Origin: Cyclina sinensis
Lineage: Eukaryota; Mollusca; Bivalvia; Venerida; Veneridae
Length of the DNA stretch: 64,000 bases
Direction: 5' to 3'
NCBI GenBank assembly: GCA_012932295.1
Contig: JAAONU010000014.1
Location: 22,338,011-22,402,010 of the forward strand
Shown here in pieces: positions 1-13,201 of this stretch. Below the pieces are notes generated by a model. The model had not been told where the DNA came from. It worked only from the letters and a program-made list of their open reading frames with translations, and searched no databases. Position 1 is the first letter of the stretch. Each line of letters opens with the position of its first letter. The translations under genes and the position numbers were made by a program.

Positions 1-1024
1 CTTTATCGTTTATCTTCATGAAGCTCTGCTCGAATTAATGCAAAAGTTTTTACTGCTGGCTTGGCGAAGAACAGCTTTAACGGACATTTTGAAAACCTTA
101 TAGGCAATTGATGATCCTGAAACACGTTTTCACTAATTATAAGTTCATACCAAGTTTCTTGCATACAAATCTTTTTTCTAAATTTCGTTTAATATTCAGA
201 TCAGTACAAGATAGTTCGTTGTTTACGACATGAGATATAACTTAGATGATCAGTAACAAATGTTTTTCACTGTAAAAAGAAAAGATTGGGCAAATATTTT
301 CAGCACAGACTTTTGTATCAGAAACTCGAAGTTCCATTCTTTTTTTAATTCATGATATAAATTGTGTTGTTGTTGTTTTTAACATATTTTGTACATTTAA
401 AATTGTATATAAAAACCATCACCAGTTCAGTTAATTGACTATAACATAAAATGGTTCTCCCCTGACAGTGAAGATAATTTTCCAGATCATATACAATAAG
501 AGGAAATCTGACCTTACTTTGGAAAGCTAGTTATTTACTCATTCTGGTAAAAAATTACTTTTTATTATATTTAGAAGACTTTGAGCAAAATCGCAACTCA
601 GTAACATTTTCACTATACATATTCATTGAAAGAACACATGGGAAACTTATTATCATCCTTAAAGCATTACTCCAGACAAAGAATGATTCCACGATGTGAA
701 TTATTATTTTTACTTAAAAAACTAGATCTGACCATATCTTACAGGAAGTTTAAGATTTTGATATCTTACCTTAGTATATGTTATAATCACTGCAAATAAT
801 GTACAGTTTGTAACAAAACAAGTAAGCACTTTTATGAATATTTGAAATAAAATAACGTTATGACAGATGCAAACAACGATAGTTGACAATGTTGTCGCAA
901 AACGCGTATAGATGCAAATGACATAAACCAAAAAAAAACAATGATTGCAAAAAATGTCAGGAAACAGGTAATCAAAACAAAACAGGATACAAAATGTGTT
1001 GAGACATTTGTTTCATTACTTAAG

Positions 1025-1145
1025 CATGCAGTTTCGGAAAGTTTGGTCAGAATTGCTCGGAAACCTGTCCCAACATTTGCAAGGTCAACACAACATGCAA
1101 CAACAAAAATGGTCACTGTGATCATGGCTGCAAATCTGGTTACCA
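1025..1145 (+). pseudogene. Truncated EGF-like exon A1
   Basis: The acceptor (…cttaag) and the frame match the other class A exons, with Cys 1-7 in place. After the codons for GYQ the sequence jumps into intron sequence (atataatattcaaatcag). The last cysteine and the GTAAGT donor are therefore missing. It also has Ile instead of Asn between the third and fourth cysteines. The exon cannot be spliced normally and is probably skipped or dead. Confidence 0.8.
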
Positions 1146-2074
1146 ATATAATATAATATTCAAATCAGTACAAGATATTTCGTAGTTTACGACATGAGAT
1201 ATAAGTTCGATGATCAGTAACAATTGCTTTTCACCGTAAAAAGAAAAAACTGGGCAAATATTTTCAGCACAGACTTTTGTATCTGAAACTCGAAGTTCCA
1301 TTTTTTTTTAATTCATGATATAAATTGTCTTTGTGTTGTTGATATTTTTTTTACATATTTTATAAATTTAAAATTGTGAAGAAAACCAATCACCAGTTCA
1401 GTAAATTGACTTTAACATCAAATAATACTCACCTGTCAGTGAAGATAATATTCCAGAACAAATACAATAAAAGGAAATTTAGCCTTACTTTGAGAAGCTA
1501 GTTATATACTCATACTGATAAGAAATTACTATCTTTTATGCTATTAAGAAGACTTTGAGCAGAATCGCAACTCAGTTACATTTTCACTGTACATATTCAT
1601 TGAAAGAAAACAAGGGAAACTTATTACTTTCCTTAGAGCATTACTCCTCACAAAGGATGATTCCACGATGTGTATTATTTATTATTTTTACTCAAAACCA
1701 TCTGAAAATATCTTACACGAAATTTAAGATTTTAATATCTTACCCTACTATATGTTATAATCACTGCCCATCATGTACAATTTGTAACAAAACAAGTTAT
1801 TACTGTAGCGAATATTTGAAATAAAACAGCCTTTTAATAGAGGCTGAGTTAGTTGACAATGTTGTCGCAATATGCATATAGATCAAAATGATCTAAACAA
1901 AAAAACAATCACTGCAAACGGTGTTTACTTTATTGATTTTATTTTCTAATTATTCGTTTTTATAATAATTGTTTTATGTTTACGCCAAAGTCTATGTCAG
2001 GAAACAAGATAGTAAACACTGATGGAAATGAAATTGGATACAAAATGTGTTGAGACATTGTTTCATTACTTAAG

Positions 2075-2215
2075 CATGCAGTTTCGGAAGGTTTGGTCAG
2101 AATTGCTCGGAAACCTGTCCCAACAATTGCAAGGTCAACACAACATGCAACAACAAAAATGGTCACTGTGATCATGGCTGCAAACCTGGTTATCAAGGAA
2201 AGATATGCAATGAAT
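2075..2215 (+). CDS. EGF-like exon A2 (RPTP ectodomain)
   Basis: A 141-nt exon, phase 1-1, between a …cttaag acceptor and a GTAAGT donor. It encodes a MEGF/SREC-type EGF-like domain of 47 residues with eight cysteines (CSFGRFGQNC start, CKPGYQGKIC end). The last exon base is T, not the usual A, so the junction codon changes. The symmetric phase lets the exon be duplicated or skipped without breaking the frame. It is probably extracellular and disulphide-bonded. Confidence 0.78.
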
Positions 2216-3502
2216 GTAAGTTGAAGTTGTTTTCATTTCAAATTCTAAGATATTTTGTTTTATTATAATATACTTTTACTCAGATTGATAGCATATTCAC
2301 AGTTTTATTTTAGAAATCATTTCATTGAAATGCAAATACAATTAAATCTTAATACTTTCCTTTGTTCTAACAAACGCTTGAACAGAATATCTTTATCGTT
2401 TATCTTGTGAAGTTCTGCTCGAGTTAATGCAAAAGTTTTTACTGCTGGCTTGGCGAAGAACAGCTAAAAAGGACATTTTGAAAAACTTATAGGCAATTGA
2501 TGATCCTGAAATACGTTTTCATTAATTATAAGTTCATACCAAGTTTCTTGCATACAAATCTTTTTTCTAAATTTCGTTTAATATTCAAATCAGTACAAGA
2601 TATTTCGTTGTTTACGACATGAGATATAAGTTAGATGATCAGTAACAATTGTTTTTCCCTGTAAAAAGAAAAGACTGGGCAAATATTTTCAGCACAGACT
2701 TTTGTATCAGAAACTCGAAGTTCCATTCTTTTTTTAATCCATGATATAAATTGTCATTATGTTGTTGTTGTTTTTTACATATTTTGTACATTTAAAATTG
2801 TAAATAAAAACCATCACCAGTTTAGTAAATTGACTTTAACATATAAAGGTACTCTCTTGTCAGTGAAGACAATTTTCCAGAACATATACAATAAGAGGAA
2901 ATTTTACCTTACTTTGGAAAGCTAGTAATATACACATACTGATAACAAATTATTTTCTTTTAATATGCTATTTAGAAGACTTTGAGCAGAATCGGAACTC
3001 AGTTACATTTTCACTATACATATTCATTGAAAGAAAACATGGGAAACCTATTACCATCCTTAAAGCATTACCCCTGACAAAGTATGATTTTACGATGTGA
3101 ATTATTATTTTTACTCAAAACCATCTGAAAATGTCTTACATGAAGTTTAAGATTTTAATATCTTACCATACTATATGTTATAATCACTGCACACAATGTA
3201 CCATTTGTAACAAAACAAGTTATTACTGTAGCGAATATTTGAGTTAAAACAGCCTTTTGATAGATGCTGAGTAAGTTGTCAATGTTGTCGCAATATGCAT
3301 ATAGATGTATATGATCTCAACAAAAAAAAAACAATGACTGCAAAAGGGGATTACTTTACTTATTTCATTTTCTAATTATTCGTTTTTATAATAATTGTTT
3401 TATGTTTACGCCAAAGTCTGTGTCAGGAAACAATATATTAAACATTGATGGAAATAAAATTAAATATACAAAATGTGTTGAGACATTGTTTCATTACTTA
3501 AG

Positions 3503-3643
3503 CATGCAGTTTCGGAAAGTTTGGTCAGAATTGCTTGGAAACCTGTCCCAACAATTGCAAGGTCAACACAACATGCAACAACAAAAATGGTCACTGTGAT
3601 CATGGCTGCAAACCTGGTTATCAAGGAAAGATATGCAATGAAA
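3503..3643 (+). CDS. EGF-like exon A3 (RPTP ectodomain)
   Basis: Phase 1-1 exon of 141 nt with a GTAAGT donor and all eight cysteines. It has Leu instead of Ser after the second cysteine (NCLETC), shared with A4, A10 and A11. That marks these four as one sub-lineage of the array. Confidence 0.78.
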
Positions 3644-4933
3644 GTAAGTTGAAGTTTTTTTCATTTCAAATTCTTATTCTGTTTTAATATTTTATATATT
3701 CAGTTAGTTTGATAGCATAGTCACAGTTTTATTTTAGAAATCATTTCATTGAAATGCAAATACAATTAAATCTTAATACTTTCCTTTGTTCTAACAAACG
3801 CTTGAACAGAATATCTTTATCGTTTATCTTGTGAAGTTCTGCTCGAGTTAATGCAAAAGTTTTTACTGCTGGCTTGGCGAAGAACAGCTTAAAAGGACAT
3901 TTTGAAAAACTTACAGGCAATTGATGATCCTGAAATACGTTTTCATTAATTATAAGTTCATACCAAGTTTCTTGCATACAAATCTTTTTTCTCAATTTCG
4001 TTTAATATTCAAATCAGTACAAGATATTTCGTTGTTTACGACATGAGATATAAGTTAGATGATCAGTAACAATTGTTTTTCCCTGTAAAAAGAAAAGACT
4101 GGGCAAATATTTTCAGCACAGACTTTTGTATCAGAAACTCGAAGTTCCATTCTTTTTTTAATCCATGATATAAATTGTCATTGTGTTGTTGTTGTTTTTT
4201 ACATATTTTGTACATTAAAACTTGTAAATAAAAACCATCACCAGTTTAGTAAATTGACTTTAACATATAAAGGTACTCTCTTGTCAGTGAAGATAATTTT
4301 CCAGAACATATACAATAAGAGGAAATTTTACCTTACTTTGGAAAGCTAGTAATATACACATACTGATAACAAATTATTTTCTTTTAATATGCTATTTAGA
4401 AGACTTTGAGCAGAATCGCAACTCAGTTACATTTTCACTATACATATTCATTGAAAGAAAACATGGGAAACTTATTACCATCCTTAAAGCATTACCCCTG
4501 ACAAAGTATGATTCCACGATGTGAATTATTTATTATTTTTACTCAAAACCATCTGAAAATGTCTTACACGAAGTTTAAGATTTTACTATCTTACCATACT
4601 ATATGTTATAATCACTGCATACAATGTACCATTTGTAACAAAACAAGTTATTACTGTAGCGAATATTTGAGTTAAAACGGCCTTTTGATAGATGCTGAGT
4701 AAGTTGTCAATGTTGTCGCAATATGCATATAGATGTAAATGATCTCAACAAAAAAAAAAAAACAATGACTGCAAAAGGGGATTACTTTACTTATTTCATT
4801 TTCTAATTATTCGTTTTTATAATAATTGTTTTATGTTTACGCCAAAGTCTGTGTCAGGAAACAATATATTAAACATTGATGGAAATAAAATTAAATATAC
4901 AAAATGTGTTGAGACATTGTTTCATTACTTAAG

Positions 4934-5074
4934 CATGCAGTTTCGGAAAGTTTGGTCAGAATTGCTTGGAAACCTGTCCCAACAATTGCAAGGTCAACAC
5001 AACATGCAACAACAAAAATGGTCACTGTGATCATGGCTGCAAACCTGGTTATCAAGGAAAGATATGCAATGAAA
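4934..5074 (+). CDS. EGF-like exon A4 (RPTP ectodomain)
   Basis: Same structure as A3: 141 nt, phase 1-1, GTAAGT donor, eight cysteines, NCLETC variant. The A3-A4 spacing (1431 bp) is repeated between A10 and A11 (1430 bp), which points to block duplication of the pair. Confidence 0.78.
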
Positions 5075-6279
5075 GTAAGTTGCAGTTGTTTTCATTTCAA
5101 ATTCTTATTCTGTTTTAATATTATATATATACAGTTAGTTTGATAGCATAGTCAAAGTTTTATTTTAGAAATCATTTCATTGAAATGCAAATACAATTAA
5201 ATCTTAATACTTTCCTTTGTTCTAACAAACGCTTGAACAGAATATCTTTATCGTTTATCTTGATAAAGTTCTGCTCGAGTTAATGCAAAAGTTTTTACTG
5301 CTGGCTTGGCGAAGAACAGCTTTAATGGACATTTTGAAAACCTTATAGGCAATTGATGATCATGAAATACGTTTTCACTAATTATAAGTTCATACCAAGT
5401 TTCTTGCATACAAATTTTTTTTCTAAATTTCGTTTAATATTCAAATCAGTACAAGATATTTCGTTGTTTACGACATGAGATATAAGTTAGATGATCAGTA
5501 ACAATTGTTTTTCACTGTAAAAAGAAAAGATTGGGCAAATATTTTCAGCACAGACTTTTGTATCAGAAAATTGAAGTTCCATTCTTTTTTTAATTCATGA
5601 TATAAAATGTCATTATGTTGTTGTTTGTTTTTTACATATTTTGTACATTTAAAAGTGTAAATGAAAAAAAACCATCACCGGTTCAGTAAATTGACTATAA
5701 CATAAAATGGTACTCCCCTGACAGTGAAGATAATTTTCCAGATCATATACAATAAGAGGAAATCTGACCTTACTTTGGAAAGCTAGTTATATACTCATTC
5801 TGATAAAAAATTACTTTTTATTATATTTAGAAGACTTTGAACAAAATCGCAACTCAGTAACATTTTCACTATACATATTCATTGAAAGAAAACATGGGAA
5901 ACTTATTACCATCCTTAAAGCATTACTGCTGACAAAGTATGATTCCACGATATGAATTATTATTTTTACTCAAAAAACTACATCTGACCATATCTTACAC
6001 GAAGTTTAAGATTTTGATATCTTACCTTAGTATATGTGATAATCACTGCAAATAATGTACAGTTTGTAACAAAACAAGTAAGCACTTTTATGAATATTTG
6101 AAATAAAATAACGTTATGACAGATGCAAACAACGATAGTTGACAATGTTGTCGCAAAACGCGTATAGATGCAAATGACATAAACCAAAAAAAAACAATGA
6201 TTGCAAAAATGTCAGGAAACAGGTAATCAAAACAAAACAGGATACCAAATGTGTTGAGACATTTGTTTCATTACTTAAG

Positions 6280-6400
6280 CATGCAGTTTTGGAAAGTTTG
6301 GTCAGAATTGCTCGGAAACCTGTCCCAACAATTGCAAGGTCAACACAACATGCAACAACAAAAATGGTCACTGTGATCGTGGCTGCAAATCTGGTTACAA
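6280..6400 (+). pseudogene. Truncated EGF-like exon A5
   Basis: It carries the same 3' deletion breakpoint as A1 (exon sequence stops after GGTTAC-AA and runs into atataatattcaaatc), so A1 and A5 descend from one deleted copy. The eighth cysteine and the donor are lost. It also has His to Arg in the DHG motif. The upstream intron is nearly identical to that of A13, which still has a complete exon. Confidence 0.8.
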
Positions 6401-7329
6401 ATATAATATAATATTCAAATCAGTACAAGATATTTCGTAGTTTACGACATGAGATATAAGTTCGATGATCAGTAACAATTGCTTTTCACCGTAAAAAGAA
6501 AAAACTGGGCAAATATTTTCAGCACAGACTTTTGTATCTGAAACTCAAAGTTCCATTTATTTTAATTCATGATATATATTGTCTTTGTGTTGTTGATATT
6601 TTTTCTTCATATTTTATAAATTTAAAATTGTGAAGAAAACCAATCACCAGTTCAGTAAATTGACTTTAACATCAAATTGTACTCACCTGTCAGTGAAGAT
6701 AATATTCCAGAACAAATACAATAAAAGGAAATTTAGCCTTACTTTGAGAAGCTAGTTATATACTCATACTGATAAGAAATTACTATCTTTTATGCTATTA
6801 AGAAGACTTTGAGCAGAATCGCAACTCAGTTACATTTTCACTGTACATATTCATTGAAAGAAAACAAGGGAAACTTATTACCATCCTTAAAGCATTACTC
6901 CTCACAAAGGATGATTCCACGATGTGTATTATTTATTATTTTTACTCAAAACCATCTGAAAATGTCTTACACGAAGTTTAAGATTTTAATATCTTACCAT
7001 ACTATATGTTATAATCACTGCCCATCATGTACAATTTGTAAAAAAACAAGTTATTACTGTAGCGAATATTTGAAATAAAACAGCCTTTCGATAGGTGCTG
7101 AGTTAGTTGACAATGTTGTCGCAATATGCATAAAGATCAAAATGATCTAAACAAAAAAAACAATGACTGCAAACGGTGTTTACTTTATTTATTTTATTTT
7201 CTAATTATTCGTTTTTATCATAATTGTTTTATGTTTACGCCAAAGTCTATGTCAGGAAACAAGATAGTAAACATTGATGGAAATGAAATTAGATACAAAA
7301 TGTGTTGAGACATTGTTTCATTACTTAAG

Positions 7330-7470
7330 CATGCAGTTTCGGAAGGTTTGGTCAGAATTGCTCGGAAACCTGTCCCAACAATTGCAAGGTCAACACAACA
7401 TGCAACAACAAAAATGGTCACTGTGATCATAGCTGCAAACCTGGTTATCAAGGAAAGATATGCAATGAAA
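7330..7470 (+). CDS. EGF-like exon A6 (RPTP ectodomain)
   Basis: Complete 141-nt phase 1-1 exon with GTAAGT donor and eight cysteines. Gly to Ser in the DHGC motif (DHSC) is the only obvious departure from its duplicate A2, which lies 5255 bp upstream. Confidence 0.76.
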
Positions 7471-8564
7471 GTAAGTTAAATTTTTTTTCATTTGAAATTT
7501 TTAGATATTTTGTTTAATTATAATATACTTTTACTCAGATTGATAGCATAGTCACAGTTTTATTTTAGAAATCATTTCATTGAAATTCAAATACAATTAA
7601 ATCTTAATACTTTCCTTTGTTCTAACAAACGCTAGAACAGAATATCTTTATTGTTTATCCACATAAAATTCTGCTCGATTCAATGCAAAGGCTTTTACCG
7701 CTGGCTTGGCGAAGAACAGCTTTAACGGACATTTTGAAAACCATATAGGCAATTGATGATGTTGAAATATGTTTTCACTAAATATAAGTTCATACCAAGT
7801 TTCTTGCATGCACATGTTTTTTTCTAAATTTCGTTTAATATTCAAATCAGTACAAGATATTTCGTGGTTTACGACATGAGATATAAGTTCGATGATCAGT
7901 AACAATTGCTTTTCACCGTAAAAAGACAAGACTGGGCAAATATTTTCTGCACAGACCTTTGTATCTGAAACTCAAAATTCCATTCTTTTTTTAATTCATG
8001 ATAATTATGTCGTTTTTTTACATATTTTGTACATTTAAAATTGTAAATAAAAACTATCACCAGTTCAGTTAATTGAATATAACATAAAAAAGGTACTCCC
8101 CTGTCAGTGAAGATAATTTTCAGATCATATACAATAAGAGGAAATCTGACCTTACTTTCGAAGGCTAGTTATATAATAATTCTGATAAAAAAATTACTTT
8201 TTATCGTATTTAGAAGACTTTGAGCAGAATCGGAACTCAGTAACATTTTCACTATACATATTCATTGAAAGAAAACATGGGAAACTTATTATCATCCTTA
8301 AAGCATTACTCCTGACAAAGTATGATTCCACGATGTGAATTATTATTTTTACTCAACAACTACATCTGACCATATCTTACACGAAGTTTTAGATTTTGAT
8401 ATCTTACTTTAGAATATGTGATAATCACTGCAAATAATGTACAATTTGTAACAAAACAAGTCACCACTTTTATAAATATTTGAAATAAAACAACGTTATG
8501 ATAGATGCAAACAACGATAGTGGACAATGTTGTGGCGAAACGCGTATAGATGCAAATGACATAA

Positions 8565-8617
8565 CCCCCCCCCCCCCCCACCCCCCCAAAAAAAAAACAA
8601 AAAAAAAAAAAAAAAAA
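8565..8617. repeat. Poly-C / poly-A homopolymer tract
   Basis: Fifteen C's, one A, seven C's and then an A-rich run to 8617, interrupted by single C's. Other units have only a short A run here. The length is error-prone in sequencing and assembly. Confidence 0.95.
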
Positions 8618-8779
8618 GCAATGATTGCAAAAAGGGTTCATTTTATTTACTTTATTTTTTGTATTTATTTTAACTTAAATTGATTGTTTTATGTTTACGC
8701 CAACGTCTATGTCAAGAAACAAGTAATCGAAACAAAACAGGATACAAAATGTGTTGAGACATTTGTTTCATTACTTAAG

Positions 8780-8920
8780 CATGCGGTTTCGGAAAGTTTG
8801 GTCAGAATTGTTCGGAAACCTGTCCCGACAATTGCAAGGACAACACAACATGCAACAACAAAAATGGTCACTGTGATCATGGCTGCAAACCTGGTTACCA
8901 AGGAAAGATATGCAATGAAA
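8780..8920 (+). CDS. EGF-like exon A7 (RPTP ectodomain)
   Basis: Complete phase 1-1 exon with eight cysteines. It begins CGFGKFGQNC and has the CPDNCKDNTTC form also seen in class B exons, so it may be closer to the ancestral sequence. Donor GTAAGT. A long C/A homopolymer lies about 160 bp upstream. Its near twin is A14. Confidence 0.8.
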
Positions 8921-10196
8921 GTAAGTGGAAATTATTTCCATTTGAAAAACTTAGTTATTTTATTCTCAAATAATATATACTCATTCAGGTTGATACCATA
9001 GTCACAGTTTTATTTTACAAATCATTTCTAATCATTGATATGCAAATACAATTAAATCTTAATACTTTCCTTTGTTCTAACAAACGCTGAAACAGAATAA
9101 CTTTATCGTTTATCTTCATGAAGTTCTGCTCGAGTTAATGCAAAGTTTTTACCGATAGCTTGGCGAAGAACAGCTTTAACGGACATTTTGAAAACTTTAA
9201 AGGCAACTGATAATCCTGAAATACGTTTTCACTAATTATAAGTTCATACCAAGTTTCTTGCATACAAAACTTTTTCTCTAAATTTCGTTTAATATTCAAA
9301 TCAGTACAAGATATTTCGTTGTTTACGACATGTGATATAAGTTAGATGATCAGTAACAATTGTTTTTCATCGTAAAAAGAAAAGTCTGGGCAAATATTTT
9401 CAGCACAGACTTTTGCATCTGAAACTCAAAGTACCATCCTTTTTTTAATTCATGATATTAATTGTCAGTGTGTTGTTGTTGTTTTTAACATATTTTGTAC
9501 ATTTAAAATTGTAAATAAAAACCATCACCAGTTTAGTAAAACATAAAAAGGTACTCTCCTGTCAGTGAAGATAATTTTCCAGAACATAAACAAGAAGAAG
9601 AAATTTTACCTTACTTTGGAGAGCTAGTAATATACACATACTGATAACAAATTATTTTCTTTTATGCAATTTAGAAGACTTTGAGCAGAATTGCAACTCA
9701 ATAACATTTTCACTATACATATTAATTGAAAGAAAGCATGGAAAACTCATTATAATTCTTAAAACATTATTCCTCACAAAGTATGATTCCACGATGTCAA
9801 TTATTATTTTTACTCTATAGACTATATGACAATACCTTACATGAAGTTTAAGATTTTAATATCTTACCATACTATATGTTATAATCACTGCACACAATGT
9901 ACAATTTGTAAAAAAACAAATATTACTGTGGCGAATATTTGAGTTAAAACAGCCTTTTGATAGATGCTGAGTTAGTTGACAATGTTGTTGCAATAGCATA
10001 TAGATGAAAATGATCTAAACAAAAACAATGATGACTGCAAACGGGGTTCATTTAATTTGTTTGATTTTCTTATTATTTGTTTTGTAATAATTGTTTCATG
10101 TTTACGGCAAAGTCTATGTCAGGAAACAAAATAGTAAACATTGATGTAAATGAAACTAAATACAAGATATATTGAGACATTGTTTCATTACCTAAG

Positions 10197-10337
10197 CATG
10201 CAGTTTCGGAAAGTTTGGTCAGAATTGCTCGGAAACCTGTCCCAACAATTGCAAGGACAACACAACATGCAACAACAAAAATGGTCACTGTGATCATGGC
10301 TGCAAATCTGGTTACCAAGGAAAGATATGCAATGAAA
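10197..10337 (+). CDS. EGF-like exon A8 (RPTP ectodomain)
   Basis: Complete phase 1-1 exon with eight cysteines and GTAAGT donor. It has Pro to Ser in the CKPGY turn (CKSGY), shared with A9 and A15, and the CPNNCKDNTTC form. The acceptor context is slightly changed (cctaag). Confidence 0.77.
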
Positions 10338-11624
10338 GTAAGTTGAAGTTTTTTTCATTTGGAATACTTAGATATTATTTTGTAAGATAATATATACTCA
10401 TTCAGTTTGATAGCATAGTCCCAGTTTCATTTTAGAAATCATTTCATTGAAATGCAAATACAATTAAATCTTAATACTTTCCTTTGTTTTAACAAACGCT
10501 AGAACAGAATATCTTTATCGTGTATCATGATAAAGTTCTGCTTGAGTTAATGCAAAGGTTTTTACCGCTGGCTTGGCGAAGAACAGCTTTAACGGATATT
10601 TTGAAAACATTATAGTCAATTGATGATCCAGAAATATGTTTTCACTAATTATTAGTTCATACCAAGTTTCTTGCATATACAAATCTTTTTTTTCTTAATT
10701 TCGTTTAATATTCAAATCAGTACAAGATATTTCGTTGTTTACGACATGAGATATAACTTAGATGATCAGTAACAATTGTTTTTCACCGTAAAAAGAAAAG
10801 AATGGGCAAATATTTTCAGCACAGACTTTTGTATCTGAAACTCAAAGTTCCATTTTTTTAATTCATGATATTAATTGTCTTTGTGTTGTTGATGTTTTTT
10901 TACATAATTTGTAAATTTAAAATTGTGAAGAAACCCAAATCACCAGTTCAGTAAATTGACTTTAACATAAAATGGTACTCACCTGTCAGTAAGGATAATA
11001 TTCCAGAACAAATACAATAAAAGGAAATTTAGCCTTACTTTGGGAAGCTAGTTATATACTCATACTGATAAGAAATTACTATCTTTTATGCTATTAAGAA
11101 GACTTTGAGCAGAATTGCAACTCAGTTACATTTTCACTGTACATATTCATTGAAAGAAAATATGGGAAACTTATTACCATCCTTAAAGCATTACTCCTCA
11201 CAAAGTATGATTCCACGATGTGAATTATTTATTATTTTTACTGAACACCATCTGAAAATGTCTTACACGAAGTTCAAGATTTTAATATCTTACCCTACTA
11301 TATGTTATAATCACTGCCCACAATGTACAATTTGTAACAAAACAAGTAATTACTGTAGCGAATATTTGAAATAAAACAGCCTTTTGATAGATGCTGAGTT
11401 AGTTGACAATGTTGTCGCATAATGCATATAGGTGAAAATGATCTAAACAAAAAAACAGTGACTACGAAAGGGGTTTATTTTATTTGTTTTATTTTCTAAT
11501 TATTCGTTTTTGCAATAATTGTTTTATGTTTACGACAAACTCTATGTCAGGAAACAAGATAGTAAACATTGATGTAAATGAAATTGGATACAAAATGTGT
11601 TGAGACATTGTTTCATTACTTAAG

Positions 11625-11765
11625 CATGCAGTTTCGGAAAGTTTGGTCAGAATTGCTCGGAAACCTGTCCCAACAATTGCAAGGACAACACAACATGCAA
11701 CAACAAAAATGGTCACTGTGATCATGGCTGCAAATCTGGTTACCAAGGAAAGATATGCAATGAAA
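11625..11765 (+). CDS. EGF-like exon A9 (RPTP ectodomain)
   Basis: Complete phase 1-1 exon of 141 nt with eight cysteines, the CKSGY variant and a GTAAGT donor. It is very similar to A8, 1428 bp upstream, and the following intron starts almost identically. Confidence 0.77.
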
Positions 11766-13060
11766 GTAAGTTGAAGTTTTTTTCAATTGAAATACTTAGA
11801 TATTATTTTGTAAGATAATATATACTCATTCAGTTTGATAGCATAGTCACAGTTTTATTTAAGAAATCATTTTATTAAAATGCAAATACAATTAAATCTT
11901 AATACTTTCCTTTGTTTTAACAAACGCTAGAACAGAATATCTTTATCGTTTATCATGATAAAGTTCTGCTCGAATTAATGCAAAGGTTTTTACCGCTGGC
12001 TTGGCGAAAAACAGCTTAAACGGACATTTTGAAAACCTTATAGGCAATTGATGATCCTGAAATATGTTTTCACTAATTATAATGATATACCAAGTTTCTT
12101 GCATACAGATTTTTTTTTCTAAATTTTGTTTAATATTCAAATCAGTACAAGATATTTCGTTGTTTACGACATGAGATATAAGTTCAATGATCAGTAACAG
12201 TCGTTTTTCACCGTAAAAAGAAAAGAATGGGGAAATATTTTCAGCACAGACTTTTGTATCTGAAACTCAAAGTTCCATTCTTTTTTTAATTCATGATATA
12301 AATTGTCTTTCTGTTGTTGTTGTTTTTTTTTACATATTTTGTACATTTAAAATGGTGAAGAAAACAAAACACCAGTTTAGTAAATTGACTTTAACATAAA
12401 ATGGTACTCATCTGTCAGTGAAGATAATTTTCCAGAACATATACAATAAGAGGAAATTTTACCTTACTTTGGAAAGCAAGTAATATACACATACTGATAA
12501 CAAATTATTTTCTTTTAATATGCTATTTAGAAGACTTTGAGCAGAATTGCAACTCAGTTACATTTTCACTATACATATTTACTGAAAGAAAACATGGGAA
12601 ACTTATTACCATCCTTAAAGCATTACCCCTGACAAAGTATGATTCCACGATGTGAATTATTCATTATTTTTACTCAAAACCATCTGAAAATGTCTTACAC
12701 GAAGTTTAAGATTTTAATATCTTACCATACTATATGTTATAATCACTGCACACAATGTACCATTTGTAACAAAACAAGTTATTACTGTAGCGAATATTTG
12801 AGTTAAAACAGCCTTTTGATAGATGCTGAGTTAGTTGACAATGCTGTCGCAATATGCGTATAGATATAAATGATCTTAACAAAAAAAAACAATGACTGCA
12901 AAAGGGGATTACTTTACTTATTTCATTTTCTAACTATTCGTTTTTATAATAATTGTTTTATGTTTACGCCAAAGTCTGTGTCAGGAAACAAGATAGTAAA
13001 CATTGATGGAAATACAATTAAATATACAAAATGTGTTAAGACATTGTTTCATTACTTAAG

Positions 13061-13201
13061 CATGCAGTTTCGGAAAGTTTGGTCAGAATTGCTTGGAAAC
13101 CTGTCCCAACAATTGCAAGGTAAACACAACATGCAACAACAAAAATGGTCACTGTGATCATGGCTGCAAACCTGGTTATCAAGGAAAGATATGCAATGAA
13201 A
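13061..13201 (+). CDS. EGF-like exon A10 (RPTP ectodomain)
   Basis: Complete phase 1-1 exon with eight cysteines, NCLETC variant and GTAAGT donor. It is the A3 counterpart in the second copy of the A3-A4 block (offset 9558 bp). Confidence 0.77.

Noticed and set aside
1555..11374. 89-codon plus-strand frames (1555-1824, 6809-7078, 11105-11374) as independent small genes
   Set aside because: They recur only because the unit is repeated and are broken in other units. No signal peptide or start context is conserved. Kept only as a possible exon fossil in the findings.
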